In this document: piece by piece, positions 1 to 7,400 of the stretch
Layout: each line of letters starts with the position of its first letter
How positions within the stretch are numbered: position 1 is the first letter of the stretch
Source: Gemmataceae bacterium
GTDB lineage: Bacteria; Planctomycetota; Planctomycetia; Gemmatales; Gemmataceae
Assembly: GCA_025056835.1 (NCBI GenBank)
Contig: JANWVS010000065.1
Span: 1 to 8,334, forward strand
Direction: 5' to 3'
Length of the DNA: 8,334 bases
The notes under the pieces: generated by a model
Told to the model about the DNA's origin: nothing
The model's input: the letters and a program-made list of their open reading frames with translations, nothing else
Databases searched by the model: none
Program-made: the position numbers and the translations under genes

Positions 1-533
1 GCCAAGCTAAAGTCGGAAAGCTTGATCGTGTCGCCAAACACCAGCAGATTGCTCGGTTTGACATCGCAATGTCGGATGGCCACGCGGACGCCCATGATCC
101 AATGGCGGCGCTCGTTGAGAAAGTCGATGGCCGAGGCGGCTTGGCGCAAGAAGCCGATGAGATGTTGCGGCGGGATCGGAGCGCGCAGTTCATTGTCGTA
201 CACTTCCAGCAGATCATAGAGGCTCCCGTCGCCCAACTCCATGACGATCACAATATAACCGGGACAACTCCAGATCTGCTCGGTACGCACGACGTGGGGA
301 TGCTCCAAGGCACGGAGCGCTTGCAAGGCACGTACTTCTTGGGCGGAAGCGAGCTGACTATCGCTCGGCAGAAACTTCAGGGCCACGTAGCCGCCATCGG
401 GCCGGATGGCTTTCCACACTTCCCCCCAGCCGCCGCGGCCGAGGAAGCGCGTCAGCCGATAACCCGGATAAGGCTCGACGCCGAAAGCGAGGTTCAGGCG
501 CTCGGTCGGCAATCCAGACTTTCGCGAGCCCAT
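1..533 (-). CDS. Serine/threonine protein kinase, N-terminal part (3' end cut by window)
   Basis: The 177 complete codons visible cover a kinase N-lobe and the start of the C-lobe. In order: glycine-rich loop GRGGWGEV (residues 32-39), VALK with the ATP-binding Lys53, a likely alpha-C Glu66, hinge VIVMELGDGSL (95-105), catalytic loop HCDVKPSN (155-162, Asp157, Lys159, Asn162) and the metal-binding site DFS (Asp174). It should phosphorylate Ser/Thr on proteins; the substrate is unknown. Two motif changes stand out: HRD is HCD and DFG is DFS. About eight or nine extra residues (around 140-154) precede the catalytic loop; I recall this layout from planctomycete kinases, but that is memory, not a search. 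The ATG at 533 is chosen because GAGGAAG ends three bases before it; an in-frame GTG at 545 is less likely. Any C-terminal sensor or membrane segment lies outside the window. The family call is very safe; whether the enzyme is active is less certain. Confidence 0.93.
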   Translation of the reverse strand, partial: MGSRKSGLPTERLNLAFGVEPYPGYRLTRFLGRGGWGEVWKAIRPDGGYVALKFLPSDSQLASAQEVRALQALRALEHPHVVRTEQIWSCPGYIVIVMELGDGSLYDLLEVYDNELRAPIPPQHLIGFLRQAASAIDFLNERRHWIMGVRVAIRHCDVKPSNLLVFGDTIKLSDFSL

Positions 534-536
534 CCG

Positions 537-543
537 CTTCCTC
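537..543 (-). promoter_or_regulatory. Shine-Dalgarno site of the kinase gene
   Basis: GAGGAAG on the minus strand, with the GAGG core six bases before the A of the ATG at 533. It decides the start codon: the in-frame GTG at 545 has no comparable site ahead of it. It is the clearest ribosome-binding site in the window. Confidence 0.6.
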
Positions 544-552
544 ACGGGGCTG

Positions 553-579
553 GTACAACCATAATAAGTACAACCATAA
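553..579 (-). repeat. Two tandem copies of TTATGGTTGTAC upstream of the kinase
   Basis: On the minus strand the 12-base word TTATGGTTGTAC occurs at 579-568 and again, identically, at 564-553, a period of 15 bases with three bases between copies. It forms a small AT-rich island in GC-rich surroundings. It lies between the promoter candidate (590-617) and the kinase start codon, so it would fall in the early transcribed leader. An operator with two half-sites or a leader RNA element is possible; the sequence alone does not decide. The second copy also contributes to an alternative -10 hexamer, TATTAT, at 566-561. Confidence 0.75.
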
Positions 580-589
580 ATCCTGCCCA

Positions 590-617
590 AGCATAGGTTG
601 CGGTCCGCAAAAGTCAA
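590..617 (-). promoter_or_regulatory. Candidate sigma70-like promoter of the kinase
   Basis: On the minus strand TTGACT (617-612, five of six consensus bases) is followed after 16 bases by TATGCT (595-590, four of six). A start would fall near 584, giving a leader of about 50 bases before the ATG at 533. A competing pair overlaps it: TTGGGC (590-585) and TATTAT (566-561), spacer 18, with a better -10 but a poor -35. Planctomycete promoters are not well characterised, so this is a consensus match only. Confidence 0.4.
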
Positions 618-658
618 CATTTGGCGCGTCGGCGATCCAAGCCGACCGAAGTTTTGCG
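606..658. repeat. Nested inverted repeats upstream of the kinase promoter
   Basis: CGCAAAA (606-612) is the exact complement of TTTTGCG (652-658). Between them GTCGGC (628-633) and GCCGAC (641-646) form a six-base stem with a seven-base loop. On the minus strand the 606-612 arm overlaps the last base of the -35 hexamer candidate and continues into the spacer. This could be a pair of operator half-sites, but short inverted repeats are common in GC-rich DNA and no known regulator site is recognised. Confidence 0.3.
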
Positions 659-885
659 AATTTCGCTCGCGGCTGGTCGCACCGACGTTGACCGGCCGGC
701 ACTGTCAGGACGCTGCGGCCATCGAAACTGCTCTGCATTGAAGCCAGGGCTGTCCGATTCTACCCGAGGTCTGTTTGCGCCGCTCGTAAACCGGTCCGGC
801 TTGTTCGAAAACAACGACTTGCGCCGCAAGCGAACGGCCCTGGGGACGCCACGACCGTGAAGGCCTGTTTCTCTTCGAATTGCGC
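659..885. other. Intergenic stretch with no gene recognised
   Basis: With its flanks this fills most of the gap between the divergent kinase and DUF488 genes. An open frame at 621-860 (plus, TTG start, 79 codons) gives an Arg-rich sequence with no family resemblance and no ribosome-binding site, so it is not called. The only structure seen is an imperfect dyad: GTTCG (803-807) pairs with CGAAC (831-835), and inside it CTTGCG (818-823) mirrors CGCAAG (825-830) around one base. No tRNA or known small RNA is recognised. Confidence 0.5.
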
Positions 886-913
886 TTGACCTGGCTCAGA
901 AATCAGATACCAT
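886..913 (+). promoter_or_regulatory. Weak promoter candidate ahead of the DUF488 leader hairpin
   Basis: TTGACC (886-891, five of six) and TACCAT (908-913, four of six) are separated by 16 bases. Transcription would start near 920, exactly where the terminator-like hairpin begins, so the first RNA made would be mostly that hairpin. The arrangement is suggestive, but the -10 is poor. Confidence 0.3.
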
Positions 914-919
914 CAAATG

Positions 920-979
920 TGCCGGGCTGGACTTCTATCTGATTGGGCGACGGATAGGGGGACGGCCCGGCGTTTTTTT
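920..979 (+). terminator. Long hairpin with U7 tract (intrinsic terminator or attenuator)
   Basis: Bases 920-941 pair in one unbroken register with 951-972. The outer stem (920-929 with 963-972) contains the perfect GCCGGGC/GCCCGGC core. The inner stem (932-941 with 951-960) contains CTATC/GATAG. Between them lies a 2x2 G-A/A-G mismatch of the tandem sheared type, and the loop is the nine bases 942-950. Seven T's follow at 973-979. Five of the pairs are G-U in the plus-strand RNA and would be A-C mismatches in the opposite strand, so the structure belongs to the plus strand, as does the U tract. It ends 16 bases before the DUF488 ATG. It may end an upstream plus-strand RNA or attenuate transcription into DUF488; no leader peptide or ligand-binding domain is recognised. 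Confidence 0.8.
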
Positions 980-995
980 GCCTCGATCAGGCGCT

Positions 996-1382
996 ATGCC
1001 CATCAAGACGAAGCGCTGGTGCGATCCCAAGGAAGCGGACGATGGCTACCGCATCCTGGTGTGCCGTTACCGACCGCGAGCGTTGCCGAAAAAGGACGAA
1101 ACTTGGGACGTGTGGTACCGAGCCTTGGGGCCAAGCCCGCAGCTGCACGCCGACTTCTACGGCAAGAACGGCCCGCCGATCGATTGGCCCGAGTATCGAC
1201 GGCGCTATCTCGATGAGATGAAGTCCCAGGAACACCTGATCGCAGCTTTGGCGGCGCGGATCGCCGAGGGGAAGTGCATCACGTTGTTGTGTTCCAAGGC
1301 GTGTACCGCGGCGGCACGATGCCATCGAACGCTGTTGAAAGAGTTGATCGAAGCACGTGTCGCCGCACGAGTGCGACCATGA
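996..1382 (+). CDS. DUF488 (YeaO-like) family protein, 128 aa
   Basis: The protein follows the DUF488 layout end to end. It has an N-terminal strand KTKRW, then DDGYRILVCRYRPRALPK (residues 15-32, where the family usually has DGYRVLVDRLWPRGLSK), LGPSPQLHADF (44-54, usually LAPSPELRKWF), WPEYRRRYLDEM (64-75), and a C-terminal strand-helix ITLLCSKACTAAARCHR (95-111) leading to TLLKELIEA. The length suits the roughly 115-130-residue family. The biochemical role of the family is not established; the protein looks cytosolic, with no signal peptide. Cys99, Cys103 and Cys109 before His110-Arg111 make a cysteine-rich end. The ATG at 996 has only a weak AGG (989-991) ahead; an in-frame TTG at 978 lies inside the U-tract boundary and is rejected. 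It converges on the giant gene, with 54 bases between stops and no U-tailed hairpin in them. Confidence 0.9.
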   Translation: MPIKTKRWCDPKEADDGYRILVCRYRPRALPKKDETWDVWYRALGPSPQLHADFYGKNGPPIDWPEYRRRYLDEMKSQEHLIAALAARIAEGKCITLLCSKACTAAARCHRTLLKELIEARVAARVRP

Positions 1383-1436
1383 GGGTCGCTTTCAACCACG
1401 CCTCGCCCAAGCGTCGGTTCGTTTCCACCGGTGCTG

Positions 1437-4400
1437 TCATGGGTTCGCCGCATTCGGTCTGGCCCGCTGACTGCTGCCGGCCTCCGCAGCGGCGCGTCCG
1501 CGACGCCAGCGGCGATGGAACCAAGCAGCCGTCATAGTCAAGCGGCCCACGGCAGCCAGCGTCACAAGGGCCAGCGCCAGGAAGCTGAGTCCCCACAAGG
1601 CGCAGCCCAAGGCCGCTGCGATCCCGACCTGCTCAGGCCATAAAGCCATCCCGATGCGCAAACCGCCCGGCAGCCACGCCATCAGCAACACCAGGATCGC
1701 CGCCAAGACGACCATTTCCCGCCGCCCGGCCCCGATGTCGGAGCGATGCGTCGCCGGTTCGAGTTGAAGTCCTTGCGGCAGCTCGCCCACGAAGCGCCAA
1801 GGCCGACCGTCTTCCGACAGCCCCGTGCTCCACTCAACGACAGACTCGGCGCTCTTGGCAGCCACGGGTGCTTCGGCAGGCAAGAGGGGTTGATATTCCT
1901 TGCGCAGTCGGGCGGCGGCGGTCTGCTGGCTGGCATCGCCGCGCAGGCGCGCTAGATATTCCCAATGGCGCAGGAGGGTGAGGAAGCGCTGTCGCCACGC
2001 AGCATAGAGCGGCCGTTCCGCCTCGCCGCCGTCTTTGCGCACCGCCAGCGCAGCCAACGCGGCGGCACGGGCCAACGCGGCCAATCGCTCGGTTTCCTGG
2101 TCGCCGGCTGCCGCCGCAGGCCCGCGCCAATCGGGCGGAACCAAGAGGCTGAAATGTTCGTCGCCCCCTTCGAGGTCGATGAGACGCGGCGCCGACCGCC
2201 GTACCGCCCCACCCGCGACGACGCCGACGGGCCGCCAGCGCAAGCGCACCCGAACCACCACCTGCGCGGGCAGCGCGACGGTCAGTCTTCCGTCTCCGCT
2301 CAGCAGCGGCAGGACTTCGCGTCCCTCGACTTCGACCGCCTGAAGGTACAGCTCCGGCGGCCATTGCCAATGCCCCTGGCGGCGCGACGCCGGGACGAGC
2401 AAATAATGGCTCTGCCCCAGCCAACCGCCCGCGCCGTCCGGCGACCACTGATGTTCCGCGAAGGCGATCTTGCCCGACGCCAGCTGTTGCGACGGTTTGA
2501 CCGCCAGGGAGCAAGTCCAATCGGCTGCCGTGACTTGCAGCCAATGCGCGGCCGGACCGGGACGCGCCAGCAGTCCCAGCCAGCGCGGCAGGGGAGCGGC
2601 CGGGCCGAGTTTGCCTTCGCCGACACCGCTCACGGTCTTGGCTTGCAATTCGCCGGCGACGACGAGCCAATGTTGCTCCGGCGGCTGACCGTTGATCTCC
2701 AAACGCGGCACGGTCAAGGCTGTTTCCGCGGCCGCGACGCCGTGGATCGTCGCCACCAGCGCCGCCCCGCCGCCACGCGCTAGGTCCACGGTCCACACGT
2801 GGTCGTCACCGTCACGGCGATGGTCCAGGCGGCGCGGCGCGATCGACAGATTCAGCCGCGGCGTCGGTCCCGCCCAGCCCCGCCAGCGCAACGTCATCGC
2901 GGGAAAATCTCCCAAGGGCTGCGTCGCCGCCAGCCTGGTGGTCACGATCACCTGGTCGGCCGACCAAGCGGCACTCGTGGCGGCCGCCATCGTTGCTGCC
3001 GTCGGTATCGGCCGCAGCTGGAATTGCGCCTCGTACGATGGCTGCTCTGTCCGGTAACGGTGGCCGGAGGCGGCGTCGATCGGCTCCAAGCCGCTGTGTC
3101 GAAGCGGCACCAACGACCAGCCCGGCTCACCAGCAATCGTCAGCGTCGTGGTCGTGCTCTCGGCGCCGACCGCGTTGACCGCAGGCACGAGGAAACTCGA
3201 ACCGTCAACCGCCGTCGGGACTTTTCCGCGGAGGAGCGCTTCCACGCGCGGCGCCGGCAGGTCGAGCCAGAGGCGCAGCAAGCGGTCGTGTCGCGTCCAG
3301 TGGCGGACGTTGTTGGCGACGACTTCGAGGTTTGTTCCTCCGGGGGGCAGCAGCACTTCGACGTAGTTCAGCGGGCGCGGACAGGACCATGCCGCAGCGA
3401 TCTCAAACGCCGCCCCGGTGCGACCGACGCGCCAATCAATGGCCAGTTGGGCGCGCGGCCCCAGCGGCTTGACGGTCAAGTCCAAACCGGCGTCCACCGC
3501 GGTGCGGCGAAAGCTGTAGGCCCGCGTCGGCAGCACCGCCGTTCGACTTCCGGCGCGGTACCAGGCGGCCGCGAAGGCCTCGTTCGTCAGGCCGGCGACG
3601 CCGAGGTTGCGCGCCTTGTCGGCGATCTCTTTGCCCTCCAGGCGATAGGCCAACACCCCTTCGATCGATTTGGCTGACGTCGGCGCCGGTAAACGAAGAC
3701 TGAGCACCTCTTCCGTCCCCAGGCCGCGCGGTGCCAAGCGCAGATGCAACTGAAACGGACTGCCGACGGTCGAAGGAAAGTCGACCACGAGCCGACGCGC
3801 CGGCGGTCCCGCGACGACTTGCCAGGTCGGCGGTGCGGCCGCCGCCTCGCCGGTCACTTCCACAGCCAAGACCTCCATTCGGTCCGGCAGCACGACTTCC
3901 ACGCGCCCCAGGTTTTTCCTCGCAGGGACGTAGCTGAGAACCGCGGTCAGTTCCGGCGCCCGCGGACTCAAGTCCCAGTAGTAATGCTCGCGAACCTCGG
4001 CCTCGTTCAACGCCGCGACCACGGCCGTCGACCGCCAGCGGACCTGCAACTGTCCCTCCCGTCCCAGAACGGCCGAGACCGTGCCGGACTGGTTGGCGGC
4101 CCCGCTCCAGCGCACTTCCCCCGCGGCCCGGACTGTCGGCGCCATCGCGACACCGGTTGGCGACTGCCACTCCAGCAGGGCGATCGGGGCCGGCGGCAAC
4201 GTGCAACGCAGTTCGTGCAGCTCGCCCAGCGCTTGATGGGCGACCGTAAAGCTCAGCGTCAGACGCTGCCAACCGCGGCCGGTGATGGGAATGAGGTAGC
4301 CGGCCTTCCCGGCTGCGGCCGTGGGATAGATCGGCGATCCACGCAAGAACACCCCTTCGCGCAGCTCGACGCCGGCGAAAGGCAAGAACAAGACGGTTTG

Positions 4401-7400
4401 ATCGGCGAAACTGAAGACGTCGAATTGCGCCTGGAAGTCCGACCCGGCCCCGCGGGCCTGGCCTTGATAACGGGCCGTCACGACCACGGCCCCCGAAACC
4501 GCCGGCGCGGGGCCACGCTGCATCTCCTCCAAGCGCTTGAGCAACTCGGGATGAACGAGCACGACGGGGCGGTCGTTCGCGGTCTCCAGGTAGTACACGG
4601 TATAGATGTCCGCCGTCCCGCCCTGGGCGCGAGCGAACCAAACGCTCCCGGTCAGCACCAGGACCACGCCCGCGGCGCCCACGGCGAAGCGCCGACGCGT
4701 CGTCGACGGCGGGCCGACACTCTTGGCCGTGGTCCGCACCAGACGCCAGTAACTTACCGCCGCCAAGGCGAACAGGGCGGTCGCCGGCCACAAACCAAGC
4801 TCCAGCAACGACGCCGGCAGAGACAAAACCCCCACGACGGCAGCGACCAACAACGTCAGGCCCAAACGTACTGCGGCCTTCGGCTGTAATCGGCGACACC
4901 ACCAGCCGATCCCCAGGGCAACGAACAAGGCACCCGTCAGTCCCACGCTGCGAATGAAACCTACCTCGACCACCAACAAACTCTGCTCCTCGCCCCCAGG
5001 CACGACGACCCACTCCGTGCCCTGCTGGAGAAAGGCGTCCAAGCCGGGTGGGTATGGCTCCTGCGGCGCAGAGGAGACGGTACTTTCCGTCCGCAACCAG
5101 ACATCAGCCCGACAGCACTGGCCCACGGCATCGTGGCCCCACGCCACGGCCTCGGCAATGGCGTCGTCGATTCCGGACGGCAAAGCTTGGCCGGACTGCC
5201 ATTGCCGCCATCGCGCTTTCGTGGTCAGCAACGGCGCTTTCGGCCGAGGAACGTAAACCAGTCCGGCCGCTTCCCAGAACGGCGCCGTGCCGGCAAGAGC
5301 GCCGGCCGACAACGTCAGCTCCGGTTCGATCCCCGCCTCGGCCAGCGCCTGGCGATCGAGGACGACGGGATATTGCTCTTTCAAGCCGTCGAAAAGGAAT
5401 CGTTGCAGTAACTCGCCGAAGGTGGCGTCGCGCGGCGTTTTGCGGCGGATGCCGGCCTCGGCGGTCGAGACGGCGAATTGTTGTGCCGCCAACCACCCCG
5501 GCGCCTCGTTGCCGGCGAGTTGTTCGACAACGAAGTCGATCCCGTGCCACCACGGATGAAACCGGTCCAGCACGTCGCCGCCGCCGTGCCAGCCGGCGAG
5601 GCGATGTTGCTGCCACGGCGTCCAACCGGGAGGCAACCGCCAGACGTGGCGCTGGCGTAAGGGTTCGAGCGGCAGCTGCGGCCGGCAGAACGCAACCCGG
5701 CGCACCCCCGGCCAAACCGCCTCGTGCGGCGCCGACTCGTAGTACAGGTCGTAAACATGCGCTGGCTCCGATCCCGGCGGCGGCAGACGCACGAGGAGGC
5801 CGCCCTGGCTGGCGGTCGACTGGATTTCGGTGAGCCAGTGCCCATCCAAGCGCGCCGCCAGCACCCGCCGCGCCGGCGCCGGCAAGACCACGGGCAGTTC
5901 GACGGTCGGCCAATGCACCACCTGGAAACGCACGTGATGCCAACAAGTGCCGTCGGCACGCAGCAAGGACGTCAGTCGGCTCGCTTCCAAGCGCGGCGGC
6001 GCCAGCATCGTCGACCCTGCCAGTGCCGAGCCGAGATGACTCAGCTTTTCCCACCACGGCCGCGCCGCTACCAGCCTCGCCGCCAGGGCCGCTTCACGAT
6101 CCGCCGAGCGGGTTCGGCTGCTGTTCCGTTCGCTCGGGCTGGGTGACCGGTCGCTCGTCGTTGCTCCTCCGCCTGGCAGCGGCACCGCCAACCCGTCGTC
6201 GACGGCGATGGCCCCGTCCAGACGGCGCTGGTCGTATTGGAACCAAAAGAACGGGACCGTGCCCGCTTGCAGCACCGTGTCGGGCGGCGCGGTGGGCGGG
6301 ACTGCCGACTTGACCAGCGTCGCTGACCAGGGAGGATCGAGAGAGATCGCATAGGTGGCGTGTCGTTCCGCCGTCGCGCCGATCGTTGGCTCGGGGATCG
6401 GCAGCGACTTCGGCCAAGGCCCCCGCTCGTTCCACGGCGCACGCCAGCGCACGGTGAGTTTCGCGCTCGTTCCCGCCCGCAGGCCCTGGTGCAAGGCCAA
6501 GAGCAGTTCCCCCTCGGCGACCGACCAGTTGCGCAGGCCCTCCTTGGGTTCCCAAGAAACGTCGTCGACGACCCACGGCGCCGGCGGGTTGCGGAGGGAC
6601 AGTTCGTAGCGGCTCCCGCGGATGCCCTTCAGCGAGGCCTCGAACGTCAACGTCATCGCCGTCGGCTGAATCGACCAGTGGGTGTGCTGGCGAACCGCGG
6701 CTTCGAAAGTGTCGGCCGACTGGAGCGTGCCGCGCGGCCGGCGCGGCGCGGCAGCTTCCGGATCGAGGTTGGCCAATTCGATGAGCTGACCGCCGTGCTT
6801 GTCCGTTTGTGCCGTCAGGACATGGAATTGGCCCGCATCCCATCGGTCCAGCGGTTGCGCCGCCGAAAAGGCCAGCGTCACCAGCTCGCCGCGCAGCACC
6901 GCGTCGCGGGGGCGCAGCCAAGGACTGGTCCATTCGCGATCCGCCGCCAGTGCGGCCAGGCAGCGCACCTTCACCTGGAAGCGCCCTTGGCGCGGCTCGC
7001 GCAACCGCACCGTCAGACCGGCCGGCTGGCCCGACGGCGCCGGCGCGGTCAGTTCCCAGCTGCGTAGCTCCGCTTGGCTGACGCTGACCTCGTAGGGGTG
7101 CAGCGCCGCATCATGGTGGAACGACACCTCCGCGACCGCCTGTTGCACGGCTTCCAAGTGAACGTCGAAGTCCGCCTGGATCGCGCCGGACGCGACTTGT
7201 TGTCGGCTCTCCACCACGGCATACAGACGCCGCCGACCCGACGGTTCCCCTTGGCGGCGCACCACCACATCGACCAGCGATTTCCCCGTAATGACGAGGC
7301 GCCAGCGGCGCTGGTTGGGTTGTTCGGTCTCCATCGGCCCGACGACCAGACCGGCATCCTTGCCCAAGGTGAGGACGTGGTCGGCCGGCAGTTTGAGATC

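Noticed and set aside
69..596. Plus-strand open frame opposite the kinase
   Set aside because: The minus strand carries all kinase motifs in order; this is its shadow.
358..738. Minus-strand open frame of 126 codons overlapping the kinase start
   Set aside because: It runs out of frame through the kinase glycine loop and has no family features or ribosome-binding site.
621..860. Possible small gene of 79 codons in the intergenic gap
   Set aside because: TTG start without a Shine-Dalgarno, Arg-rich and featureless product, and a competing minus-strand frame across the same DNA.
942..950. Hairpin loop complementarity to TCGCCCAA at 228-235 and 1403-1410
   Set aside because: Eight-base matches of GC-rich sequence are expected by chance in a window of this size and composition.
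917..1216. Leader peptide or gene starting at the ATG inside the hairpin foot
   Set aside because: The frame runs past the hairpin into the DUF488 gene for 99 codons without a stop and is out of frame with it, so it is neither a short leader peptide nor a credible protein.
1383..1436. Terminator between the convergent DUF488 and giant genes
   Set aside because: Only a CACCGGTG palindrome and weak pairings are present, with no T run on either strand.
1965..2783. Long plus-strand open frame (272 codons) opposite the giant gene
   Set aside because: It is antisense to an intact signal-peptide-bearing ORF, is Arg/Gln-rich, and resembles no family. High GC makes such shadow frames common. The same holds for 2799-3677 and 3744-4889 on the plus strand.
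3436..5013. Minus-strand open frame of 525 codons inside the giant gene
   Set aside because: It overlaps the giant gene in another frame, gives a Gly/Arg-rich composition and loses the membrane segments seen in the real frame. The frames at 5104-6057 and 7111-8265 are rejected for the same reasons.
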